This document shows, piece by piece, positions 26,183 through 32,034 of a stretch of DNA of 32,034 nucleotides. The stretch spans positions 1-32,034 of the forward strand of contig CAMCJI010000014.1 in assembly GCA_945874805.1 (NCBI GenBank), written 5' to 3'. The notes under the pieces were generated by a model that saw nothing but the letters and a program-made list of their open reading frames with translations, was not told the DNA's origin and searched no databases. This DNA comes from Asaia bogorensis (lineage in GTDB: Bacteria; Pseudomonadota; Alphaproteobacteria; Acetobacterales; Acetobacteraceae). Numbering within the stretch: position 1 is the stretch's first letter; the number at the start of each line of letters is the position of its first letter. The position numbers and the translations under genes were made by a program.

Positions 26183-26460
26183 CACGGGAAGAGTCTTCTT
26201 TTTTGAAAAAAAGAAGCAAAAAACTTTTGGGACTTGGTGGGGGGTGGCTCACGGTGGGGGCGCTGGCGGTGGGGGGTTTTGGGCTTCGCCGGGCTTTGCA
26301 CCGTCTTTGCGGCTTGGCGGCGAAGCCAGGAGGGGGTCTATGCCAAGGAGAAAGCATCTGTTTGCCAGTGCAAGTGGCGGAAGGCGCTGCGCTTTTCCGC
26401 CCTACTCGAAAACGGATAAAAGTTTTTTGGTTCTTTTTTTCAAAAAAGAACGCGCTTGCC
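26183..26460. repeat. Composite palindromic repeat, copy C
   Basis: Fills the gap between the dyad and the stop of the ATP-grasp-like gene (26461). The left hairpin is at 26195-26216. The right hairpin, 26430-26451, has GTTC/GAAC ends instead of CTTC/GAAG. The outer end is CTTGCC at 26455-26460. The core at 26282-26327 has the same GGCTTCGCCG/CGGCGAAGCC borders as copies A and B, but its interior reads in the opposite direction. About 90 bases of unrelated sequence separate the core from the right hairpin. Confidence 0.82.
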
Positions 26461-27363
26461 TCACCCGATGATCGCGCGGCGCAGGGCCGTGCGGGCGGCG
26501 CGGCCGGCGGCGAGGTCGGTGCAGTTGACGATGGCGACACGGAAGCCGCCGGGGGGCATGGCGTGGGTGGCGGGGTCGCGGTCTTCGTGGAAGGTGATCT
26601 GGATGCTCGATATGCCAGGCCGGGCGGCCAGCTCGGCGGTCAGGGCCGGTGGGGGGTGGCGGTAGCGGCGGCCGTTCGGGCCGAACAGCGCGAGGCTGAA
26701 GCCGGTGGTGCGGGCGGTGTCGGCGAAGCGCCACTGGCCCTCGGCGTAGAGGCCGATGAGGGCATCGACCCAGCCGGGACCGTAGAGGTCTGGCCATTGG
26801 TCGGCGAAGCGCAGATGCGCCTCGATGATGCGCCCGCCGATGGTCTCGAGGTTCAGCATGCCGGTGTAGCCGGGCAGGTTGGCGGCGATCCAGGTGGCGC
26901 AGGCGGCCTCCAGCCTGGGGCGGGGCGCGGCGTGGACCACCCAGCGGTCGAAGGTGCCGCCGGGGCGGGGGATGCCGGTGGCGTGGCGCCACCAGACGGC
27001 GCGGCCACCCTGCACGGCGGCGTCGCTGCTGACATGGGTGCCGCGCAGCAACTGCATCCAGAAATGCCCGGGCGTGAGGGCGGCGAGATAGGAGGCCGCG
27101 TCGGCGATGACGCGACTGCCGGTGCCCATGCCGCGCAGGTTGACGATGGGCTTGGAGAAGACCGGGAAGGCCGGCGGCATCACCCCGTGCGGGGCAGCGG
27201 GGAGGCCCTGGGAGTGGGCGATGCTCAGCTTGTCGTAGAGCCAGCGGTGGGCGGGGTACCAGGCCCAGGCGTCCGCATCCTCGGTGGGGATGCGGATGCC
27301 GGGGGGGCAGGCGGCGGCGGTGAAGTATTGCTCGCGCCAGGGGTCGGCCTCACAGATCGGCAT
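26461..27363 (-). CDS. ATP-grasp-like protein
   Basis: A 300-residue protein with features of the ATP-grasp fold. These include a Lys-containing glycine-rich strand (FPVFSKPIVNLRGMGTGSRVI), a short lid-like region (FWMQLLRGTHVSSDAAVQGG, AVWWRHATGI), and an Asn-x-Glu metal site in GMLNLETIGGRIIEAHLRF. The opening MPICEADPWREQYFTA replaces the usual N-terminal domain, so the protein is short for the fold. It could be a carboxylate-amine ligase or a degenerate relative. AGGAG precedes ATG 27363. It is divergent, by 73 bases, from a SAM-dependent methyltransferase gene, so the two might modify one product. The assignment rests on pattern recognition and remains moderate. Confidence 0.5.
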   Translation of the reverse strand: MPICEADPWREQYFTAAACPPGIRIPTEDADAWAWYPAHRWLYDKLSIAHSQGLPAAPHGVMPPAFPVFSKPIVNLRGMGTGSRVIADAASYLAALTPGHFWMQLLRGTHVSSDAAVQGGRAVWWRHATGIPRPGGTFDRWVVHAAPRPRLEAACATWIAANLPGYTGMLNLETIGGRIIEAHLRFADQWPDLYGPGWVDALIGLYAEGQWRFADTARTTGFSLALFGPNGRRYRHPPPALTAELAARPGISSIQITFHEDRDPATHAMPPGGFRVAIVNCTDLAAGRAARTALRRAIIG

Positions 27364-27436
27364 CGATTCCGCTCCTCTCTGGACAATTCGGCGCCTCTGC
27401 GGCAACAGCGGTCAATGCATTTTAGTGGGCCGCAAG

Positions 27437-28120
27437 ATGAGCAACGGCGAGGTTGACGGCAAATATTATCAGATCGCCCGGCCCGGCTCGCTCGCCGACC
27501 GGCTGGTGGTGCGGGCGCGAGACGCGATTTACGCGGATTTCATCCGCCGGACTGGTTGCACCGCTTCCGATACAATCCTCGATGTCGGGATATCCGACGT
27601 GGTCGGCGAGAGCGCCAACATGCTCGAGCGGCTGCATCCGCATCAGGCGCAGATCACCGCGGTGGGGATCGGCACGGCCGAGGCGTTCCAGGAGGCCTTC
27701 CCCGCGGTGACGTATCGGCAGATCGTGCCGAATACGACCCTGCCCTTTGCCGACAAGACGTTCGATATCGCGACCTCCAACGCGGTGGTGGAGCATGTGG
27801 GCAGCGCCGAACATCAGCGCCTGCTGATCTCGGAGATGCTGCGCGTGGCGCGGCGGGTGTATGTGACGGTGCCGAACCGGTTCTTCCCGGTGGAACACCA
27901 TACCGGCATTCCGCTGCTGCACTATTGGGACGCGAGCTTCGCACTGGCCTGCCGGCTGACCGGCAAGACGGAATGGGCGGACCCCACCAACCTCATCCTG
28001 ATGTCGACCGGCAAGCTGCGCGCGGTCTGGCCGCCGGGGCGGCGCGTGGAGATCGGCATGACCGGACTGCCGTTGGGGCCGTTCAGCTCCAGCGTTTACG
28101 GGTATGTCGATCAGGGGTGA
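27437..28120 (+). CDS. Class I SAM-dependent methyltransferase
   Basis: A 227-residue methyltransferase of the Methyltransf_11 type. SAM-binding motif I is ILDVGISDVVGESANMLE (with Ile-Ser in place of the more usual Gly-x-Gly). Motif IV is FDIATSNAVVEHVGSAEHQ, followed by LLISEMLRVARRVYVTVPNRFFPVEHHTGIPLLHYW. I chose ATG 27437 because the upstream in-frame sequence is antisense to the neighbouring gene. The Shine-Dalgarno match is weak. Such proteins often act on lipids, quinones or surface sugars, and nothing here fixes the substrate. Repeat copy D begins about 27 bases after the stop. Confidence 0.8.
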   Translation: MSNGEVDGKYYQIARPGSLADRLVVRARDAIYADFIRRTGCTASDTILDVGISDVVGESANMLERLHPHQAQITAVGIGTAEAFQEAFPAVTYRQIVPNTTLPFADKTFDIATSNAVVEHVGSAEHQRLLISEMLRVARRVYVTVPNRFFPVEHHTGIPLLHYWDASFALACRLTGKTEWADPTNLILMSTGKLRAVWPPGRRVEIGMTGLPLGPFSSSVYGYVDQG

Positions 28121-28146
28121 GGCTCGTTGGCGGGAAGGTAAGGGAC

Positions 28147-28365
28147 AGGCAAGGGTCTTCTTTTTGTGAACTTGCGACGGCGAAGGCGCCGCGCAGGAAA
28201 GAAGCAAAAAAACTTTGTCCTTTGGTTTGGTGTTCGCTCTCGGTGGTGGGTTTGACGGAGAGGGGGTTTTGGGGCTTCGCCGGGTTTTGAACCGACGATC
28301 CGGCTAGGCGGCGAAGCCAGGAAAAAGTTTTTTGCTTCTTTTTTCCAAAAAAGAAGATGCTTCCC
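28147..28365. repeat. Composite palindromic repeat, copy D
   Basis: Lies between the methyltransferase stop and the helicase promoter. The left outer end is AGGCAAG (28147-28153). The left hairpin (from 28157) is interrupted by about 25 GC-rich bases including GGCGCC (28172-28196). The core at 28273-28318 has the standard borders and the same interior direction as copy C. The right hairpin CTTC-T6-CC-A6-GAAG (28335-28356) follows the core after only a few bases, so this copy lacks the right-hand spacer found in A, B and C. The right outer end is degraded (ATGCTTCCC). Confidence 0.82.
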
Positions 28366-28421
28366 TTTCTGCCCCTTCCCTTCGCGCCGGCTGCCCCGCG
28401 AACGGCGCGGGTGGAAAATTC

Positions 28422-28450
28422 TTGACTTTGTTGCGGCGCACAACTATTTC
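28422..28450 (+). promoter_or_regulatory. Sigma70-type promoter of the DEAD-box helicase gene
   Basis: TTGACT (28422-28427), a 17-base spacer and TATTTC (28445-28450) form a good promoter about 220 bases upstream of the helicase ATG at 28673. It starts just after repeat copy D, so the helicase mRNA would carry a long leader. Within the rest of the 28366-28672 stretch I see no gene. Confidence 0.6.
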
Positions 28451-28578
28451 CCGGTGGCGCCTCTTGATGTGTTTCTGCGCGCTGCCAGCCTGCCATCGCT
28501 TTTCTGGGTTTCGATCCGGGAGCACCGGCCGGCCAACACGCTCCCCGGTAGCTCCATTACCAGCAAACTGCGCCGGCC

Positions 28579-28631
28579 CACGGTCCTGTTGACCGTGAAT
28601 GACCGCGCTGCGGCCTCCCCCGATTGCGGGG
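28579..28631 (+). other. Two hairpins in the helicase leader
   Basis: CACGGTC-CTGTT-GACCGTG (28579-28597) is a perfect 7-bp stem, and CCCCG-ATTG-CGGGG (28618-28631) is a 5-bp GC stem. Both lie between the promoter and ATG 28673. The ribosome-binding site itself is poor. Long structured leaders are known for RNA helicase genes that respond to cold or regulate themselves, so this may be a cis-regulatory leader. That role is inferred. Confidence 0.45.
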
Positions 28632-28672
28632 CGGCGCCGACGACGTGCGTCCCAGACGAAAGACTATTTCAT

Positions 28673-29818
28673 ATGCTCGACTTCAATTCGCTCGGCCTCG
28701 ACCCGCTCCTGCTGAAGGCGCTGGCCGCCGAAGGCTATGTGGCGCCGACGCCGATTCAGGAACAGGCCATCCCCCATGTGCTGGCCGGCCGTGACGTGCA
28801 GGGCATCGCCCAGACCGGCACCGGCAAGACCGCCGCCTTCGCGCTGCCGATCCTGCAGCGCCTCGCCTCGATCAAGAAGCAGCCGCCGCGCGCGGGTTGC
28901 CGCGTGCTGGTGCTCTCGCCGACGCGTGAGCTGGCCAGCCAGATTGCCGAATCCTTCCGAGTCTATGGCAAGTTCATGGGCGTGCGGGTGGCGCTGATGT
29001 TCGGCGGCGTGCCGAAGGGCAAGCAGGTGCGCGCCATCGAACGCGGCGTGGACGTGCTGGTGGCAACGCCAGGCCGGCTGATCGACCATCTGCAGGACCG
29101 CGCCGTGCGGCTCGACGCGGTGGAGATCCTGGTGCTCGACGAGGCGGACCACATGCTCGACCTCGGCTTCATCATTCCGATCCGCCGCATCGTGGGGTTC
29201 ATTCCGGCGAACCGGCAGACGCTGTTCTTCTCGGCCACCATGCCGAAGGAGATCGGCAACCTCGCCAGCTCGATGCTGAAGGACCCGGCACACGTGGCCG
29301 TAACCCCGGTGGCAACGACCGCCGAGCGGGTGGAACAGGCCGTCATCATGGTGGATACCGCGCGCAAGCGGCACGTGCTGTTCGACCTGCTGAAGTCCAC
29401 CGCACTCGGGCGGACGCTGGTGTTTACCCGCACCAAGCATGGCGCCGATCGCGTGGTGAAGTATCTTGAGGAATCCGGCGTGCCGGCCGCGGCGATCCAT
29501 GGCAACAAGAGCCAGCCGCAGCGGGAGAAGGCGCTCGCCAACTTCAAGGCGGGCACGGCACGGGTGCTGATCGCCACCGACATCGCCGCACGCGGCATCG
29601 ATGTGGACGGCGTGCAGCACGTCATCAACTTCGACCTGCCGAACGTGCCGGAAAGCTACGTCCACCGCATCGGCCGCACCGCGCGCGCCGGGGCGGACGG
29701 TATGGCGATCAGCTTCTGCGCGCCCGACGAACGCGCCTTCCTGCGCGATATCGAGAAACTGATCCGCACGAAGGTGCCGGTCATGAACCAGCCCGGCCAG
29801 CTCGCGCGGGCGGCTTGA
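28673..29818 (+). CDS. rhlE: DEAD-box RNA helicase, RhlE type
   Basis: An ATP-dependent RNA helicase of 381 residues, acting in ribosome assembly or mRNA turnover. All family motifs are present in order: Q motif GYVAPTPIQEQAIP, motif I AQTGTGKTAAFALP, Ia PTRELASQ, Ib ATPGRLIDHL, II VLDEADHMLDLGF, III FFSATMP, IV TLVFTRTKHGADRV, V IATDIAARGIDVDGVQHVINFDLP and VI HRIGRTARAG. It ends 40 residues after motif VI with PVMNQPGQLARAA, so the long basic tail of many RhlE proteins is absent. ATG 28673 starts MLDFNSLGLDP, the standard N-terminus; the frame extends upstream to 28454 within the leader. The last 38 bases overlap, antisense, the end of the recombinase remnant. Confidence 0.93.
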   Translation: MLDFNSLGLDPLLLKALAAEGYVAPTPIQEQAIPHVLAGRDVQGIAQTGTGKTAAFALPILQRLASIKKQPPRAGCRVLVLSPTRELASQIAESFRVYGKFMGVRVALMFGGVPKGKQVRAIERGVDVLVATPGRLIDHLQDRAVRLDAVEILVLDEADHMLDLGFIIPIRRIVGFIPANRQTLFFSATMPKEIGNLASSMLKDPAHVAVTPVATTAERVEQAVIMVDTARKRHVLFDLLKSTALGRTLVFTRTKHGADRVVKYLEESGVPAAAIHGNKSQPQREKALANFKAGTARVLIATDIAARGIDVDGVQHVINFDLPNVPESYVHRIGRTARAGADGMAISFCAPDERAFLRDIEKLIRTKVPVMNQPGQLARAA

Positions 29819-31133
29819 TCGTGTAGGCAAGTAAGGCCAGGGGCTTTGCCCCTGGAGCCTCTTTTACCGAACTGATGAACCTGTCTAGGGCCGAGGTGTC
29901 GGTTTGGCGGGATTCCTTGGGTTTTGGCGGGTTGGCGGTAGTTAGCATGGCTTTCAGGTCGCCCACGAGTTCGATGTTTGACGGATCTCCGTCGATTTCG
30001 GGCGGGGTGATGATGATGCGGTCGATCAGCTGACGGGCGGTTTCCAGGGCTTCAGGGTCTGTGCCGTTGGTTAGGGCGATCTGCATGTCGGTGATTTTCC
30101 GCTGGTAGGCTTCGGCGATGCCGGGCGAGAGCGGCGGAGCGGTTTGGCGTGCAACCGCCGCCTCGGTGGGGATACGAGCGAGTTCGGCTTCGAGGGTGTC
30201 GATCCGCTGGAGGAGGCTTGGGCGGGACTGACCTTCGGTGACGGCATCGACGAGGTGGGTGAGTTTGCGCTCGATGGCGGCGCGCTGTCGGTGCCGGGTA
30301 TCCGCCTGGGTGGCGGCTTCGGCGGCGATGGCGCGGCAGGCCTCGGCGTAGGCCTCGGTGAAGGCGGCGACCAGGGCCGGGTGCATGAGTTGGCGCCCGA
30401 GGGCCTGGAGCACAGAGGTCTGAAGTGGGCCGCGGCGTATCGTAGCGGTGTTGCGGCAGGCGCCGTTGGTGGCCGTGCGGCAGCCGAGATAGTCCTGGCC
30501 ACGAGCACTGAACGGGCGGTGGCAGAGGCCGCAGACGACTTTGCCACTCAGCAGGTGCCGGGGGCGGCGGCGTTCCCAGAAGGCATGGGTCGCGCTTTCG
30601 GCGGGGCGGGCGACGGGTGCGGCCTCGGTTGCCAGCCGTGCCTGAACGCGCTCCCAGATGTTCTGGTCGATGATGCGCAGATGCGGAACGTCGCGGACGA
30701 CGATATCGGCGGGGTCGCCGGTGCGGCGGATACGCGTGCCGGTCACCGGATCCTTCACGGCGTGGCGGCGACTCCAGACGAGTTGGCCGGTATAGGTGGG
30801 GTTGCGCAGGATGCCGTCATTGCGTTCAGCGCGGCCACGGATGGTCGCGTCGTACCAGATGCCGCCGCCCGGGCCAGGGATACCCTGCTGGTTCAGGGTC
30901 CGGGCGATGCGCAGCGGACCGAGGCCGGCGGCGTAGTCGGCGAAGATGCGGCGGACGATGGCGGCCTTGTCCGGGGCGATCTCGCGCAGACCACGGTCGA
31001 TCTCCCCGTCGCCGGTGAGACGGCGGACGACGCGGTAGCCGTAGGGTGGGGTGCCGATGCTGCGTCCCTCGCGGATGCGGCCCTCCCCTCGTCGAAATCC
31101 AAAGTCTTTGCGATTCCGGCGTATTCTGGACAT
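29781..31133 (-). pseudogene. Large serine recombinase lacking its catalytic domain
   Basis: The frame encodes 450 residues that match the middle and end of a large serine recombinase. The Recombinase domain begins at EGRIREGRSIGTPPYGYRVV and contains IVRRIFADYAAGLGPLRIARTLNQQGIPGPGGG and ILRNPTYTGQLVWSR. The zinc-ribbon VVCGLCHRPFSARGQDYLGC, with a Cys further on, follows, and then a coiled-coil region (AIERKLTHLVDAV). The N-terminal resolvase domain of about 140 residues with the catalytic Ser is absent. Upstream sequence instead belongs to a tyrosine integrase read in another frame. Codons upstream of about 31090 are therefore not native. The C-terminal end runs into the helicase terminator and antisense helicase codons, so it is also probably not native. 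It should be inactive. Confidence 0.82.
29837..29855 (+). terminator. Hairpin after the helicase gene (repeat-like terminator)
   Basis: CCAGGGGC-TTT-GCCCCTGG is a perfect 8-bp GC stem 19 bases past the helicase stop, followed by a weak T stretch (CTTTT at 29861-29865). It is preceded by AGGCAAG (29825-29831), the same heptamer that ends the composite repeats. Hairpins of this sequence recur after genes in many alphaproteobacterial genomes. Confidence 0.6.
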
Positions 31134-31760
31134 TGCGAGAGACGACGGTCGCTCTCTCGAGCAGGCGCGGCCGATAGATCGAAAGATAGGTCTCGAGGTA
31201 GCCGATCAAGGCCGCTGGAAAGCCCGCCTCCAGCGCCTTGCGCGTCTTGGTCTCCGAGGCCGCGAACCGGATAAAAAAGCCATCCCCTTGCTTGACGAGG
31301 TGTCGGCCGATCTCGATCGACGCAAAGTTCGAGATCCTGAACGGCCGCGCGGCCAACAGGGCAATGATCAATCCATCCCGGTAGGATGCGGCTTGGTGGC
31401 GGCCAACGCCGTCGGATTGCCGCTCGGCTTCCTGCATCAGTTCGATGCCAAGGGATAACAGCGCCTTCGATGGCAGGATCCGCCCGATCTTGCTGGCGGG
31501 TGGTTGCGCGACACGCTTCAACCGGTTGGCAACATCCCACAGCCACTGCCAGTTGAGCCCCGGCGCCAAGGCCTGTGTGACCGAGCAAAGAGCGAGGATG
31601 TAACCCGCGACCGTGCCTGTTGAAACCTGAGCGCGCAGGCCCGCAACATAGGCGGCAATGCGCTCCGGCGTGACCCGGGCCGCGATCGGCTGGGCCAACT
31701 GCCCCTCTTCGTTCAGACGGAGCCAATTGGCCTGCTGCTGGTTCGCTGGACACCTGGTTA
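31082..31760 (-). pseudogene. Tyrosine site-specific integrase fragment, broken at both ends
   Basis: About 225 codons resemble a tyrosine recombinase. A core-binding domain is seen in ARVTPERIAAYVAGLRAQV and GTVAGYILALCSVTQAL. The start of the catalytic domain is RDGLIIALLAARPFRISNFASIEIGRHL, with the first catalytic Arg. The Lys of the beta hairpin is in ASETKTRKALE, and the segment ends at QRLWISTRGG. The later HxxR, His/Trp and catalytic Tyr are missing because the sequence joins the serine recombinase remnant at about 31082-31093. On the upstream side the frame is cut near 31760, where the IS1380 end begins. The fragment cannot be active. Confidence 0.78.
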
Positions 31761-31761
31761 A

Positions 31762-32034
31762 GATAACCTGAATTATGCATGACGGGTGGCGGGTGGCGGG
31801 CATCGAGACAACCCGCTGATCTGAAGTAGGATTTGGGTATTGATACTTATTCGATCCGATCTTGGATGCGCCATGCCCGCCAGTGACGACGCTACTCCCG
31901 CTTTGCCCGGCCTGTCACCGATCTGCGGACGGCCGATCGAGGTGCGCTTCGACGGCGGGCTGATGTCCTCCGATGGAGGCCTTCTGGTGCTGCGGCAGAT
32001 CGAGCAGCGGCTGGGGATCGCCCGGCGTCTGGCC
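31762..32034 (+). mobile_element. Left part of an IS1380-family element (runs off window)
   Basis: The transposase start and the break in the integrase place an IS end near 31762. The sequence AACCTGAATTATGCATGA beginning at about 31766 is the likely terminal region, and TTAA (31758-31761) could be the flanking target duplication. A tandem GGGTGGC pair lies at 31784-31797. The exact tip cannot be fixed without the right end. Confidence 0.6.
31873..32034 (+). CDS. IS1380-family transposase, N-terminal 54 codons (partial)
   Basis: ATG 31873 opens a frame that stays open to the end of the window. The product, with PALPGLSPICGRPIEVRFDGG, LMSSDGGLLVLRQIEQRLGIARRLA, has the DGG-L-SSDGG-LLLR-E-RLGIA pattern that starts IS1380-type DDE transposases. 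Only about an eighth of the usual length (about 430 to 450 residues) is visible, so intactness of the catalytic DDE residues cannot be judged. The gene is transcribed away from the integrase remnant that the element interrupts. Confidence 0.8.
   Translation, partial: MPASDDATPALPGLSPICGRPIEVRFDGGLMSSDGGLLVLRQIEQRLGIARRLA

Noticed and set aside
28454-28672. 73-residue N-terminal extension of the helicase
   Set aside because: It has no family similarity, contains the leader hairpins, and the Q-motif region starts normally from ATG 28673.
31784-31797. GGGTGGC tandem as a short repeat array or CRISPR
   Set aside because: There are only two units without spacers, next to an IS end.

Overview
The window is GC-rich, densely packed bacterial chromosome, most likely from an alphaproteobacterium of the family Acetobacteraceae. 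This is an inference. It rests on codon bias and gene content (class II DAHP synthase, DUF3108 protein, ECF42-type sigma factor with a DGPF/YCII partner), on two small proteins of a type I associate with acetobacteria, and on intergenic A/T-tract palindromes of a kind I associate with such genomes. No species can be named.

Layout. 1-1076 (-) is the N-terminal two thirds of glutamine-dependent NAD synthetase. 1212-4131 (+) holds an FkbM methyltransferase, then a YCII/DGPF protein, its ECF42-like sigma factor and an NTF2-like protein. From 16441 down to 4144 nearly everything is on the minus strand: glmU-glmS-FAD oxidoreductase with one-base overlaps; RraA-like aldolase, cupin and succinate-semialdehyde-type dehydrogenase; glutathione reductase; class II DAHP synthase and a nicotinate phosphoribosyltransferase; and a small membrane-type protein with a probable leaderless promoter. 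16536-18125 contains a phosphoglycolate phosphatase, a convergent DUF3108 exported protein and a tRNA-Val(CAC). 18434-25524 looks like an amide/peptide uptake and hydrolysis locus: M20 peptidase and family 5 binding protein on (-), then a dimethylformamidase-like large subunit and two Dpp-type permeases translationally coupled on (+), with no ATPase gene. 25568-28120 holds an acetobacterial-type hypothetical protein behind a perfect dyad, an ATP-grasp-like protein and a divergent methyltransferase. 28673-29818 is a RhlE-like DEAD-box helicase with its own promoter and a structured leader.

The right end is a mobile-element graveyard. A large serine recombinase lacking its catalytic domain is joined head-on-tail to a tyrosine integrase lacking its catalytic C-terminus. 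The integrase is in turn cut by the left end of an IS1380-family element that runs off the window.

The most unusual structural feature is a family of four composite palindromic repeats (about 220-280 bp) at 8781-9040, 18155-18421, 26183-26460 and 28147-28365. Each has A/T-tract hairpins at both ends that are also inverted copies of each other, and a 45-46 bp core bounded by GGCTTCGCCG/CGGCGAAGCC. The core lies in opposite orientation in the two left-hand and the two right-hand copies. Every copy abuts the 3' end of a gene. No CRISPR array, rRNA or prophage structural gene was seen.
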